The position numbers were made by a program, and so were the translations under genes. From positions 62,001 through 126,000 of the forward strand of contig VMTE01000012.1 in NCBI GenBank assembly GCA_013791775.1: DNA of 64,000 bases, written 5' to 3'. Positions 1-9,525 of this stretch are shown one piece after another (within the stretch, counting starts at the first letter, position 1; every line of letters starts with the position of its first letter). This stretch comes from Hyphomonas sp. (lineage in GTDB: Bacteria; Pseudomonadota; Alphaproteobacteria; Caulobacterales; Hyphomonadaceae). The notes below the pieces were generated by a model. It saw nothing but the letters and a program-made list of their open reading frames with translations. It did not search any database and was not told the origin of the DNA.

Positions 1-663
1 GATGGCGGTTCCGTCCGGCGTGTCGAAGTCACTGCCGAGGATCGTGAACTCGTAGCCTTCATCATAGGCGCCCTTCAGCGCCAGCGGGATGACGTGCGTT
101 TCACAGGCGTGGCGTTCACCGGTCATGCCGTCGCGGTCTGCGCCGGCCGCATTGAAATAGCGCAGTGGAATGGATCGGATTCCATGCGCCGTGTCGAAGT
201 CGGCGAGGATGCGTTCAACCATCAGCTTCGACCAGCCGTAGGGATTGATCGGATTTTGCGGGTGCGTCTCGTCGATCGAGTCCGCATGGGTGTTTCCGAA
301 GGTCGCGCAGGTCGAGGAGAAGATCAGGTATCCGGCGCCATGTTTGCGCATCGCTTCCAGCAGGTTCAGCGTCGCCAGCGTATTGTTGCGATAATAGATC
401 GACGGTTCACGGACGGATTCTGCCACCAGAGTCGATCCGGCAAAGTGCGCCACTGCGTCGGGTTTGACCTGCGCAAAGGCAGCTTCGAGATCTGCCGGAT
501 TCTGCAAGTCGCCAACGATCAGCGGACCCCATTTCACCAGGTCGCGCCATCCCGTCGACAGGTTATCGAAAACCGTGACATCCCAGCCCGCTTCAGCGAA
601 AGCCCGGCAACAATGGCTGCCGACATACCCGGCGCCGCCCGTAACCAACAATTTTCCCGGCAT
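1..663 (-). CDS. galE: UDP-glucose 4-epimerase (3' end cut off by window)
   Basis: Interconverts UDP-glucose and UDP-galactose, supplying galactose for surface polysaccharide in the cytoplasm. The reverse-strand reading frame opens with ATG at 663 and starts MPGKLLVTGGAGYVGSHC, a GxxGxxG NAD-binding fold. Further on come SSTCATFG (catalytic Ser/Thr region), the YGWSK active-site Tyr/Lys pair, and the RYFNAAGAD segment typical of GalE. About 221 residues are visible of the roughly 330 usual for the family; the C-terminal substrate domain lies beyond position 1. It sits downstream of nothing obvious on its own strand within 130 bp, so it may have its own promoter. The galE assignment is firm at family level; other UDP-hexose 4-epimerases cannot be excluded. 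Confidence 0.93.
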   Translation of the reverse strand, partial: MPGKLLVTGGAGYVGSHCCRAFAEAGWDVTVFDNLSTGWRDLVKWGPLIVGDLQNPADLEAAFAQVKPDAVAHFAGSTLVAESVREPSIYYRNNTLATLNLLEAMRKHGAGYLIFSSTCATFGNTHADSIDETHPQNPINPYGWSKLMVERILADFDTAHGIRSIPLRYFNAAGADRDGMTGERHACETHVIPLALKGAYDEGYEFTILGSDFDTPDGTAI

Positions 664-794
664 TTTGGAGTCTCGCAAATCAAAATCGATAAAGCGACAG
701 CGCTGCTGTGCGCCGACTGGTTTGCCTGACTATATGCAAAGATTGGTCCGCACTAACGATACATTCGGAGAATGTTGCGGACGAAACGGCTGGA

Positions 795-998
795 TCAGCC
801 GAAGGCGGTCATTGCCGCCCAGATGATCGCGCCCCAAAGGCCTGCACTCAGACCGATGATGGTAATCAGGCGAAGCCAGACCGGCCACTTACCTTCGCTA
901 TAATCATTCATGAGGGCATAGTCTGTCCGGGCGGACATCCTGACTTGTGACGCAAACGCGCGGCTCTCTGCAGGGATCATGGGCTTGGTACTCGGCAT
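795..998 (-). CDS. Small single-pass membrane protein, unknown function
   Basis: I do not recognise this 67-residue protein. It has a polar N-terminal half (MPSTKPMIPAESRAF start) and one clear hydrophobic helix near the C-terminus (LRLITIIGLSAGLWGAIIWA), so it is probably an inner-membrane protein with its N-terminus in the cytoplasm. Start choice is uncertain: ATG at 998 is used, but ATG at 1007 or TTG at 1019 in the same frame are possible, and no strong ribosome-binding site separates them. It lies alone between galE and a glycosyltransferase. Real-gene status rests on the well-formed helix and the lack of a competing gene. Confidence 0.5.
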   Translation of the reverse strand: MPSTKPMIPAESRAFASQVRMSARTDYALMNDYSEGKWPVWLRLITIIGLSAGLWGAIIWAAMTAFG

Positions 999-1274
999 GA
1001 GGAACATTAAAGCGGGCAACCCTTAACGCCGGGTTTAAACAAGCAAACACTCTACATCGCTAACGACAATCATGGTGCCAGATTCCGGCACAAATCCGGC
1101 AGGCCTCGGGCGAAACCGGCCCCGGATTGGCCGGCGCCAGGGGCACTGATATCAAACATTCCTTCCGACAACGTTGAACCCAATTGAATTTTTGCCGGCA
1201 CGGACGAAACGCCCCCCGGCAAATTCATCTGGTCACTGTGTAAAAATGCACACCGGGCCTGCCCCGGACACCGC

Positions 1275-2423
1275 TCAAGCGGTTGGTGCGGGCAAAAGTG
1301 TGCGCCGCACAATATCCGCCAGGAATCCCGGAGGCTGGATGAAGGTCTCGTCCGGCAATCCGGCCAACACCGCCGCCCGGGCGGCAATCGGCGCGCGGTC
1401 CTTGATGAGACCTGCTACGAGTTCGGCTAGGGTCTCCGACAGCGGCTCATCTATGATGAACCCGCACTGATGCTGCTGAAGCCAGGCGGCCGTCTCGGTC
1501 CCGGCCGGCGCAATCGACGGTGTACAGTAATACCCGCCCTCATAGATCCGGTTTGGCAGCAGCCACACCGAATTGAACCCCGCTTCCATGAAGTCCCCGG
1601 CCCATACGACATCGAGCTCATCGTAGATGCCCGACAGGTCTTCGGGTGCGCGGTAGCGGCCGAAATAGGTCATGTTCGCCCGGGCGTCGATCAGCGGTTC
1701 GAAAACCGGGATCTCGGTGCGTGCAGGCTGGCCATGCAGACGGATCTCGAGATCGTCCGGAAACTGGTCCGCCAACTGACAAAGCAGGTCGAGAGACCGC
1801 CGGCAGCGCAGGTTGCCGACCCAACCGAGGCGCAACGGCCGCGCTGCGGCAGGCAATTCAGATTTGCGCGCGCAGGCCCGCACGCCGTACTCGGCGCCGG
1901 ATGCCAGCCGGTTCTCGACGATGAACGCGCGGTAGTCGCCGGGATATCGCTTTTCGAAGTGATTGCGGATGAAACCTGGCGACGAGACGACAAGGCCTGC
2001 AGACCGCCGCAGCAGCGTCCGCTCAAGCCAGCGCACGGCCGCGCCGATAGCGTCCGGACGCGTCAACAGCCGGTGAATGTCGAGGCTCTCATAGATGACA
2101 GGCGTATCCAGCCGGGCGTAGCGCTTGGCGAGGAAGGCGCAGGCGAGCATGTCGAGGTTGCGGGCGTAGATCACATCTGCCGCAGCCAGCTTTTCCCGGG
2201 CAGCAGCGGCCCGCGACGCACCGGCAAAAACCTGGCGGATGCGTTGCACGAATGCGCCGTCACGGGTTTCGCCAAGATCAATATTGTCCCAGTCGATCCG
2301 TCCCGGATCACGCCGGTGCATCATGAAGCCGGTTACGTCGAGCCCGTCATCGAGAAACCCGCGAACGCGGCGGCGCACGGCGGCGTCCGCAGCATCATGA
2401 CCGAAGAATGCAATCCGGGTCAT
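1275..2423 (-). CDS. Glycosyltransferase family 4-like protein
   Basis: A 382-residue GT-B fold glycosyltransferase, likely adding a sugar to a lipid-linked polysaccharide intermediate at the cytoplasmic face. The N-terminal half resembles the acceptor domain (MTRIAFFGHDAADAAVRRRV, then IYARNLDMLA and VIYESLDIH). The C-terminal half has the LRLGWVGNLR turn and a PNRIYEGGYY segment followed by GTETAAWL, where GT4 enzymes bind the nucleotide sugar. It is next to the Wzc-like gene on the same strand (81 bp gap), supporting a role in exopolysaccharide assembly. Donor and acceptor sugars cannot be told from sequence. Confidence 0.82.
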   Translation of the reverse strand: MTRIAFFGHDAADAAVRRRVRGFLDDGLDVTGFMMHRRDPGRIDWDNIDLGETRDGAFVQRIRQVFAGASRAAAAREKLAAADVIYARNLDMLACAFLAKRYARLDTPVIYESLDIHRLLTRPDAIGAAVRWLERTLLRRSAGLVVSSPGFIRNHFEKRYPGDYRAFIVENRLASGAEYGVRACARKSELPAAARPLRLGWVGNLRCRRSLDLLCQLADQFPDDLEIRLHGQPARTEIPVFEPLIDARANMTYFGRYRAPEDLSGIYDELDVVWAGDFMEAGFNSVWLLPNRIYEGGYYCTPSIAPAGTETAAWLQQHQCGFIIDEPLSETLAELVAGLIKDRAPIAARAAVLAGLPDETFIQPPGFLADIVRRTLLPAPTA

Positions 2424-2504
2424 CTCTCACGTCCTGTGCTGCCCTGGGCGCTCCGGAAACTGCTCCGCATTCGAAGCAATTTCCGGGACACCAGCCCGCC
2501 TTGG

Positions 2505-4904
2505 CTATTCGGCAGAGATCCGATCGACCGGGTCGTTGCGACCGGTTGCCTTCGACGGCGGAACCTGCACGGCGACCGAGCCCTTCATCGTTTTCGGACC
2601 AGGCTTGTTCTTCCGCTTGTCGCCGCCCCAGCCAAAGATCGAGGGCTTCTCGTCCATCTGGTAGTACTTGCGGTAAGCCTTGTAGGTGGCACCCGGGTCG
2701 CGGTGGTGACGGCGACGGTTGAGGTCCACCATGTTGAGCGTCACGCCCAGCAAATCGGCCTTGAAATTGCGCAGCAGCGTTAGCGACTGGCGAGCGGCCG
2801 AACGCGACGAGTGGCGCCAGCGGACGACGAGGATTGTCTTGTCAACCTTGCCGGCGACGACACGGGCTTCTGCCATCAGCAGCAGAGGGCCGGTGTCGAT
2901 GAGGATCAGGTCATACATCGAACGCAGGCGGGCCAGCAGGTCGTCGAAGGCGCGGGTGCCGAACACGTCGTGCGGGGTGTGGCCGTTCTGCGAAAGCGGC
3001 AGGATGTCGAGCATCGTCTTGCGATCCTTGACGATGGCATCGGACAGCTGGCCGTTGCCGAACAGGTGCTCAACAAAGCCGATGTCCGGTTTCAGGCCCG
3101 CCGTTTCAGTCAGCTGGCGGCGGCGGAAGTCGCCGTCGATGACCAGCGTGCGCGAGCCCGACATGGCCGACATACGGCCCAGGGCGAGCGTCAGGCTCGT
3201 CTTGCCTTCATCCGGCAGCGAGGAGCAGACGGCAACCGTCTTGGTCTCGCTGTCGAGATCCGAGAAGGCGATCGAAGCGCGCAGGTACCGGATACTTTCA
3301 GCATAGGCCGACAGAGGGTTCTCGACCAGGAAGTCGGCAGGGTTGGTCTGCGACAGGCCGAGGAAGCTGGCGGTGCGGATCAGCGGCACCGAGCCGATCG
3401 GGTTGGCGCCGAGCTTGCGCTCCACGTCGTCCGACGAGCTGATCTTCATGTCGAACATCTCGGCGAACAGCGCGAGACCACCGCCGATGATTCCGCCCAG
3501 AACACAGCCGATGATCAGGTTCAGCAGCTTCTTGGGCGAGCTGGGCGCTTCCGGCACCGAGGCGCTGGACAGGATGTTCGCATCCGCCGTGATCAGGGCA
3601 TCCTGCTCACGGGTCTGTTTGGAACGCGCGAGGAATTCTTCGAGCAGCACGCGGCTGGTCTCGGCGTCGCGCTCAAGTTCGCGAAGGCGCACGAGGGCCT
3701 GGTTGTTGCCGCGCAGCTGGCTGGTTGACCGGCCAATCTCGCCCTGGATCGAGCTGATCTGTGACTGAGCCACTTTCAGTTCGTTCTCGATGTTACCCGC
3801 AATGCGTCCGACTTCGGCGTTGATCTGACGGTCGATATCGGCCGCTTCGTTCCGTGCACTGATGAGTTCAGGGTGCTGCGGGCCGAGTTTCGTTTCCAGT
3901 TCTGCAACGCGGCGATTGATGATGGCGCGCTGGCTCTTGAGGTCGGAAATGACCTGCGACCCCAGTACTTCGGAAATTCCGTCCGCGCCGGCGCCGCTGG
4001 CCATCTGGCGCCGCATGCTGTCAGCGCGGGCACGGGCCCGGTCGAGTTCGACCTGAAGCGTGGCTTTCTGTGTGGTGAGGTAGGCGATCTGCTGTTCGGT
4101 CAGGGTTGCGCCCTGCGCGGCCAGAAGTCCGGACTCGGCGCGGTAGCTTTCGACGCGGCGTTCTTTTTCCTCGACTTCTTCGCGCAGGCCCGACACGCGC
4201 TCGGACAGCCATTCGGTGGCTTTGCGGGTCGCTTCGTATTTCTCTTCCAGCTGCTGTACGCGGTATTGCTGGGCAATCTCGTCGGCAAGGCGCGCGGCCA
4301 TTTCCGGCGACTCGCTGGTGACATTGACCGTGATCAGGTAGGTCGTGCCGACACGCTTGACGCTGACCTTTTGCTGCAGGGCTTCAACGGCGCCTGCGAG
4401 GAGCGCAGCGTCCTTCTGTTCCTGGGTCAGACCCGCAAACGGATCAACGGGCGGCTTGGCGCCAGTGACCGCGCGAACGAGGCCCTTGACGGGCGAAAGG
4501 AGGCCCGCCTTCTTGGGGCGAAGGGAATTGTTGAATTCCGGATCCTCGATCAGCTTCTGTTTGACGGCAACGCGCGTCAGCAGCGACTTCGACTCCATCA
4601 CGAGCACTTCGGTATCGACGACCGCCGTGTTCCCGCCCATGCCTGAGAAGATCGCGCCGAGGTCGATGACGTTCGTTTCCTCGGTATTCAGCTGCACGAC
4701 CGCTTCGGCCTTGTAGATCGGCGTCTGCGTGAACGTGACGTAGGCAACAATGCCAAAGGTCGTGATGAACCCGGCAAGGATCATCCAGAAGCGGCGGTAG
4801 ACCACGCCCACCAGCGCCTTCAGATCGAGCGGCGGACTTACCGATTGATCGCCGCCACTGGCAGACAGGTTGGACGGCAACTCGATTGAAAACGATTTGG
4901 ACAA
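2505..4904 (-). CDS. Polysaccharide copolymerase / BY-type tyrosine autokinase (Wzc-GumC-like)
   Basis: Controls chain length and export of capsule or exopolysaccharide and autophosphorylates on tyrosine. About 799 residues: an N-terminal Wzz domain with a membrane helix near residues 39-58, a long periplasmic coiled coil (roughly 190-430), a second helix near 460-482, then a cytoplasmic BY-kinase domain. Kinase motifs are SSLPDEGKTS (Walker A), VIDGDFRRRQL (A') and LILIDTGPLL (Walker B), and a tyrosine cluster YKAYRKYYQ lies near residue 744. I chose a TTG start at 4904, preceded by AGAGGC. The frame extends further upstream only by reading through the terminator hairpin of the preceding gene. 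It follows the beta-barrel gene and precedes the GT4 gene. Confidence 0.92.
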   Translation of the reverse strand: MSKSFSIELPSNLSASGGDQSVSPPLDLKALVGVVYRRFWMILAGFITTFGIVAYVTFTQTPIYKAEAVVQLNTEETNVIDLGAIFSGMGGNTAVVDTEVLVMESKSLLTRVAVKQKLIEDPEFNNSLRPKKAGLLSPVKGLVRAVTGAKPPVDPFAGLTQEQKDAALLAGAVEALQQKVSVKRVGTTYLITVNVTSESPEMAARLADEIAQQYRVQQLEEKYEATRKATEWLSERVSGLREEVEEKERRVESYRAESGLLAAQGATLTEQQIAYLTTQKATLQVELDRARARADSMRRQMASGAGADGISEVLGSQVISDLKSQRAIINRRVAELETKLGPQHPELISARNEAADIDRQINAEVGRIAGNIENELKVAQSQISSIQGEIGRSTSQLRGNNQALVRLRELERDAETSRVLLEEFLARSKQTREQDALITADANILSSASVPEAPSSPKKLLNLIIGCVLGGIIGGGLALFAEMFDMKISSSDDVERKLGANPIGSVPLIRTASFLGLSQTNPADFLVENPLSAYAESIRYLRASIAFSDLDSETKTVAVCSSLPDEGKTSLTLALGRMSAMSGSRTLVIDGDFRRRQLTETAGLKPDIGFVEHLFGNGQLSDAIVKDRKTMLDILPLSQNGHTPHDVFGTRAFDDLLARLRSMYDLILIDTGPLLLMAEARVVAGKVDKTILVVRWRHSSRSAARQSLTLLRNFKADLLGVTLNMVDLNRRRHHRDPGATYKAYRKYYQMDEKPSIFGWGGDKRKNKPGPKTMKGSVAVQVPPSKATGRNDPVDRISAE

Positions 4905-4920
4905 GGCACGGCCTCTGAAT

Positions 4921-4960
4921 GAAAAAGGGGGCCCGGAAGCCGGCAAGTTTACCGGCTTCC
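4921..4960 (-). terminator. Rho-independent terminator/attenuator between beta-barrel and Wzc-like genes
   Basis: The arms GGAAGCCGG (4935-4943) and CCGGCTTCC (4952-4960) form a perfect 9-bp stem with an 8-nt loop. On the reverse strand it is followed by a C-rich stretch and then a run of five T (4926-4922). It ends the beta-barrel gene only 17 nt before the TTG start of the kinase gene, so partial read-through could set the ratio of the two products. Confidence 0.75.
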
Positions 4961-4974
4961 GGAAGACAGGAAAG

Positions 4975-6261
4975 TTACGGGTACAGTTTCAGGCCGATGC
5001 CGAACTGAGTTTGACCGTACGAAGGATCACCGAACACGCCGGTGCCGGAGACATCACGCTCGCGATTGCGAGCGAAGACTTCCCAGTGCAGGCGCTTGTT
5101 CATCTTGTAGGTCGCCACAGCGCCGAACTCGAGGTTCTCGTCCTTGCGGTCGGTTTCCTCATACTCGTAGTTGGATACACCGGCATAGCCCGTGAGGACA
5201 ATGTTCCGGCGAAGCTCGTGGTCAACGCTGACGCCAAAGCGCGTTTCGACAGCACTCGGCGACTCGAATGCCCCGGTATCAACCACGCGGCGGGCCGCGT
5301 CGAAGTTCACCGTGGTCAGACGGGTCGGGAACCAGGCCATCCGGCCGTCAATCGACAGGCCGCTCACATCAGAGAAGAAGCTGTCGTCTTTCGTTTCATT
5401 CAGGTAGCCCACCGCGATGTCACCGCGGATCAGCGAGGTGAGTTCGAAGTCGACGCCGCCCGAAACGGTGTAGCCTTTGGAGTCGCGCGAACGCGGCAGG
5501 CCGCCGAAGATCTGTTCGACATCATAGTCGCTCTGCGAAGCGGTCGCCTGGGCGAACACGGCCAGGTTGGGCGAGACGGCGTAGGACAGGCGCGAACGGC
5601 CCTGCACAATGCTGCGGTCGCGGTAGTCCTGGTCGATGTTGGTGCCGGTTCCGGTGGCGTTGCCGTCCGAGTAATCTTCATCGGCAAAGCTGACGCCGTT
5701 GTTCCAGCGGATGCGGTCGTTCTGATAGTCTGCATCGGCGGTGACGCCCTTGCGGGTGTATTCGACCGGACGGTCAACGCCGAACGCGTTCACGAAGTCC
5801 GTACGCGGCTCGGACCGATCCTCTGCGAAGACCGAGCCACGCAGCGACAGTTCGCGCGTCACATCGAGACGGCCACGGAGGCGGCCGGTCACGTCGGTCG
5901 TCGATTCATCATTGAGATCGAGATACTGGTTGCGATAGGCCGTCACATCAAAGCCGAGGCCGTGGACGCTCCAGTCGGTATCCGCAGCAACTTCGCCGCC
6001 GAAGCGGGCGACAATATCCGACTCTTCGTTATTATTGGTGGCGAAAACGTTGTCATTTGACGTCAGGCCGACTTCGGCATTCGAGCGGACCACGAACGCG
6101 CCAAGGCGGACAGGTTCCGGATCAAACTCCGGTTGCTGGCGGTCTTTGACCGCTTCGTACTTGTCGCGGCTGTAGTAGTTATCGGTCTGACCGAAGGCAA
6201 CCGGCCCGATCAGGGCGCAGGCAGCAACACTCATCAGGCTCATGCGTTTCAATTTGGACAT
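4975..6261 (-). CDS. Outer-membrane beta-barrel protein of an exopolysaccharide cluster (BBP2-like)
   Basis: A 428-residue protein with a Sec signal peptide (MSKLKRMSLMSVAACALIG, cleavage probably after AFG) and no internal membrane helix. The mature part is rich in alternating-hydrophobic strands with aromatic girdle residues and ends in FGIGLKLYP, as expected of outer-membrane barrels. Length and composition fit the 'putative beta-barrel porin 2' group often encoded with Wzz/Wzc genes, where such barrels are thought to take part in polymer export or secretion. It is the first gene of the reverse-strand polysaccharide operon and has its own terminator. A precise transport role is inference. 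Confidence 0.8.
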   Translation of the reverse strand: MSKLKRMSLMSVAACALIGPVAFGQTDNYYSRDKYEAVKDRQQPEFDPEPVRLGAFVVRSNAEVGLTSNDNVFATNNNEESDIVARFGGEVAADTDWSVHGLGFDVTAYRNQYLDLNDESTTDVTGRLRGRLDVTRELSLRGSVFAEDRSEPRTDFVNAFGVDRPVEYTRKGVTADADYQNDRIRWNNGVSFADEDYSDGNATGTGTNIDQDYRDRSIVQGRSRLSYAVSPNLAVFAQATASQSDYDVEQIFGGLPRSRDSKGYTVSGGVDFELTSLIRGDIAVGYLNETKDDSFFSDVSGLSIDGRMAWFPTRLTTVNFDAARRVVDTGAFESPSAVETRFGVSVDHELRRNIVLTGYAGVSNYEYEETDRKDENLEFGAVATYKMNKRLHWEVFARNRERDVSGTGVFGDPSYGQTQFGIGLKLYP

Positions 6262-6538
6262 TTCACCATTCCCAGTTTCTCTGCGAGGCCGATATGGCCC
6301 AGGGTTGTCGTCGCAACCCGTGCAAGTTCAGTACCACCCAATCCAGCCCGATTTTACCGGGGAAGCAGGCACGTACAGCCGTTTACTCTGAATTCATTCT
6401 GAATTGAATATCGGGTCCGGGAATATTCGTTAACAAAACCACTTGTCCGTTACTTTATTGAACCATTCCAGTAAGCACGGCAAATGAACATGCGTGATAC
6501 TGGAACTGTCCAGACTGGTCGAAAGTCGAGATCCCACC

Positions 6539-7717
6539 ATGCCCACACTTGATCTGGCCCCCGCTTCGGTTGCCGACTATCGCAGATTGGCGGAGCGGCG
6601 CCTGCCGCGCTTCCTGTTCGATTACCTGGACGGCGGAGCCTATGCGGAGGTCACGCTGGCCCGGAATGTCCGAGATTTCGAGCGTCTGGCGCTGTTGCAG
6701 CGGATCCTGAAGGATGTCTCGGCACGCTCCACCGCCACTAACCTTTTTGGCGCCGAGGCGACCATGCCGCTCGCGCTGTCGCCGGTGGGCCTGTCCGGCA
6801 TGATGGCGCGGCGCGGCGAAGCGGCCGCTCGCCGGGTCGCCGGCGCATTCGGCGTGCCGTACTGTCTCTCGACGCTTTCTGTGTGTTCTGTAGAGGAGAC
6901 TGCAGCTGCAGGCTCCGGCCCCTTGTGGTTCCAGCTCTACATGATCCGCGACCGGGAGGCCTGCGCCGACCTGATCCGCCGCGCCAAGGCGGCCGGCGTT
7001 TCAGTCCTTGTCCTGACGGTGGACCTGCCGGTGGTCGGCACGCGCTACCGTGATGTCCGCAACACGATGAGCGGCGGCGGAAACGTCTGGACACAATTGC
7101 GGCGGGGGCTGATCTCCTATGCCCTCCACCCAGGCTGGACGCTGGACGTCGGCCTGGGCGGAAAGCCGCATGTCCTTGGAAACATTGCACCTTACGTCAA
7201 AAGCGCCTCGACGCCTGCGGACTTTTCAGCTTGGGCGAATGCGTCCATCGACCCCTCGATCAGCTGGGCGGATCTCGCCTGGATCCGCGCCCAATGGGGC
7301 GGCCTTCTGGTCATCAAGGGAATTCTCAGCCCTGAAGACGCCGTCGAAGCCGTCAAGCACGGCGCCGACGGCATCATCGTGTCCAACCATGGCGGGCGCC
7401 AGCTCGACGGCGTCGCCTCGTCGATCTCGATGCTGCCCCGGATTGCCGAAAAGGTCTCGGGCCAGACAAAGCTGTTCATCGATGGCGGTGTGAGGTCCGG
7501 TCAGGACATCCTCAAAGCCATGGCACTCGGCGCCGATGCCGCCATGATCGGCCGGCCTTGGGTCTACGCCCTTGCAGGAGCGGGCGAAGCCGGATTACTT
7601 AATCAACTCAAGGCACTGCACGGTGAATTTTCCGTGTCGATGGCATTGACGGGCGTAACTGAAACGCACCAGATCAGCCGCTCCGTGCTCGACCTTGGCG
7701 CAGCAGGCGGGATTTGA
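6539..7717 (+). CDS. lldD: FMN-dependent alpha-hydroxy-acid dehydrogenase (L-lactate dehydrogenase type)
   Basis: Oxidises L-lactate or a related 2-hydroxy acid to the keto acid with FMN, normally passing electrons to the quinone pool. The 392-residue protein has the family's substrate/FMN motifs: SPVGLSGMM, WFQLYMIRDRE, VLTVDLPVVGTR, and SNHGGRQLDG, in which His284 is the proton-abstracting residue. FIDGGVRSGQDILKAMALGA and IGRPWVYALA bind the FMN phosphate. ATG 6539 is chosen because family members begin just before the helix SVADYRRLAERRLP; an in-frame GTG at 6494 would add 15 residues. The substrate could be glycolate or mandelate instead of lactate, so the symbol is tentative. Confidence 0.85.
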   Translation: MPTLDLAPASVADYRRLAERRLPRFLFDYLDGGAYAEVTLARNVRDFERLALLQRILKDVSARSTATNLFGAEATMPLALSPVGLSGMMARRGEAAARRVAGAFGVPYCLSTLSVCSVEETAAAGSGPLWFQLYMIRDREACADLIRRAKAAGVSVLVLTVDLPVVGTRYRDVRNTMSGGGNVWTQLRRGLISYALHPGWTLDVGLGGKPHVLGNIAPYVKSASTPADFSAWANASIDPSISWADLAWIRAQWGGLLVIKGILSPEDAVEAVKHGADGIIVSNHGGRQLDGVASSISMLPRIAEKVSGQTKLFIDGGVRSGQDILKAMALGADAAMIGRPWVYALAGAGEAGLLNQLKALHGEFSVSMALTGVTETHQISRSVLDLGAAGGI

Positions 7718-7720
7718 CGA

Positions 7721-8686
7721 TCAGGTTTCGGGAATAGTCACGGAGGTCTGCGGTCCCTCCGGCTTTTTCCCTTCCAGCACGCTCCGTTCCGGCTGCACAT
7801 GCTTCAATTGCGCCTTCAACAAGATCGGGAACGCATCCAGCTGTCCGCGTGCAAAGCCCCAGTCGTACACCCAATAAGCAAAGGGCCGCTTGCCAAAAAG
7901 TGTGCCAAATACATTAAAAATTCCTGCCCGCACAAGGCGGTAGAGGCTGAACGCCAGATAGCGCCACCACGGTCTCATGCCATAGCGGATATGCAGGTTC
8001 ACATGGCCGCGGCCATAGTTACGCGCCTGTTTGAACCGGCCCGCCGCCGTGTCGCGCAGGCGGTAGTGCACCAGGGCTTCCGGCACAAAGGTCAGCTTCA
8101 TGCCGGCGAGCTGGACGCGCCAGCAATAATCCACATCCCATGCCGTTCGCATCCATTCGGTCGGATCACCGACGCGCCGGTAACAGTCCCGGGTCATGCC
8201 GATGGCGTTGCACGCCGCGTAAGGCAGGTGCAGCGGACCGACATTGCTCGGCAGTCCCTCGCCGCGCGCCTGCAGGCCGCGGTCCTTGCCCCACGTTACG
8301 GTCGGCGGGTTGAGCGTTTCGTATTCCAGTGCCGGCACCGCGAAGTCGCAGGTCTCCAGCGCCTTCACCATGTGTTTCATCCAGTCCGGATCGCAGATGT
8401 CATCCGACTCGCACACAAGGATCAGATCGCCCTTCGCCGCCCTGAAGCCGACGAAATATGAATGGCCGACAGTGCCCTGGGGTCCATGGCCGACGTAAGC
8501 GTTGACCACCCGCACCGGCAGACGGTCTGCATAGGACAAGGCCATTTCGACCGAATTGTCGGTCGATCCGTTGTTCACAAAAACGAGTTCCCAATCGCCG
8601 TCGTAAGTCTGCCGGACAAGCGAGTCCAACATTGCGGCAAGCGTAGCGGCGCCGTTGTAACAAGGCAGCACAACACTGACTAACAT
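7721..8686 (-). CDS. Glycosyltransferase family 2
   Basis: A GT-A fold enzyme, about 321 residues, expected to transfer a sugar from a nucleotide donor to a growing surface glycan. It opens with MLVSVVLPCYNGAATL, the standard GT2 start. NNGSTDNS contributes to nucleotide binding, ESDDICDP carries the metal-binding Asp cluster, and TAWDVDYCWR lies in the acceptor region. A C-terminal amphipathic part may contact the membrane. The start at 8686 is favoured by GGGGA five nt upstream; ATG 8692 is an alternative. It is convergent with the lactate dehydrogenase gene, with a 3-nt gap, and no terminator is visible. Confidence 0.87.
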   Translation of the reverse strand: MLVSVVLPCYNGAATLAAMLDSLVRQTYDGDWELVFVNNGSTDNSVEMALSYADRLPVRVVNAYVGHGPQGTVGHSYFVGFRAAKGDLILVCESDDICDPDWMKHMVKALETCDFAVPALEYETLNPPTVTWGKDRGLQARGEGLPSNVGPLHLPYAACNAIGMTRDCYRRVGDPTEWMRTAWDVDYCWRVQLAGMKLTFVPEALVHYRLRDTAAGRFKQARNYGRGHVNLHIRYGMRPWWRYLAFSLYRLVRAGIFNVFGTLFGKRPFAYWVYDWGFARGQLDAFPILLKAQLKHVQPERSVLEGKKPEGPQTSVTIPET

Positions 8687-9525
8687 AACCATCCCCAGAA
8701 TGCAGGCACATCCCTGCCAAGCGTCCTGCTTGCAATATTCTGACCACAACTTCAACGAAGCTCAAGCCGCTCAAGGTCAAACTGACAGATTGAGCATTCG
8801 ACCTTTTGCAAACGTGCAGGCGAGTCATATCCGAAAAGGATTGCTCCAGTTTTCGGTGCTTCGTTGAACGATCTGTGCGGTTACCTGCCTTGTGGATTGA
8901 AATTCGGGATCGCTGTTTGGTGTCAGGATGCCTATGTCAAAAAAGTGGGAACATCGGAACAGCGCCTTTCCCATTCCCCTCGCAGTCTGCCGACTGCGCG
9001 GTCGAAAACGACATCAGTTGCGAAACGACCCGCAACGCCGCACTCGTTCAATTCGCCCGCGATAAAACACAAGCCGTCGCCGCAACGGCCAACCAACAGG
9101 CTTGCGATTTTTGCGGTGAGGCGGGGAGAAACCGGATTTCTTGTCTGCATCAAGATGCTGCACGGCAAACATTTCATTTCGGCGTCTCTGGCACCCGTTC
9201 TCAGGTCTGCCAGCATGGCCAGCGACGCTTCAGGCAAACGCCGACAATGAACCAATATTGAGCTTGCGGCGGCAACGAGCATTGGCAGCGCGGCCCCCTT
9301 GGCCTATCCAGTCCGAAGCGGCACACAGCGCTGCAGTTTCGAATCGGGGCCGTTTTCTATACGGCCAAGCCTTCGATGTTCCAGTCTGGATCAGCTGCCA
9401 TTCGGTGCTCGTCCACCGGTGCACGTCGAAATATGGGGTCAGCGTTTCAGCGTTGGCCTTGGAACCAGTAAATTTGTTGGCATGCCAGATGCATGTGCCG
9501 GTCGCGTGAGGGAGTTCACTTTTCC
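8687..9525. other. 839-bp stretch with no convincing gene
   Basis: Base composition here is less GC-rich and third-position bias is weaker than in flanking genes. Several overlapping frames exist. The longest with some protein character is on the reverse strand at 8932-9282 (116 codons, Cys-rich, no recognised domain), and I do not call it a gene. The stretch should hold divergent promoters for the GT2 gene (left) and the epimerase at 9526 (right). It could be a decayed gene or the scar of a lost insertion; no transposase motif or terminal repeat was found. Confidence 0.4.

Noticed and set aside
8932-9282. Reverse-strand 116-codon frame in the gene-free stretch
   Set aside because: Cys-rich with no recognised motif, weak third-position bias, no ribosome-binding site; kept only as a note in the region entry.
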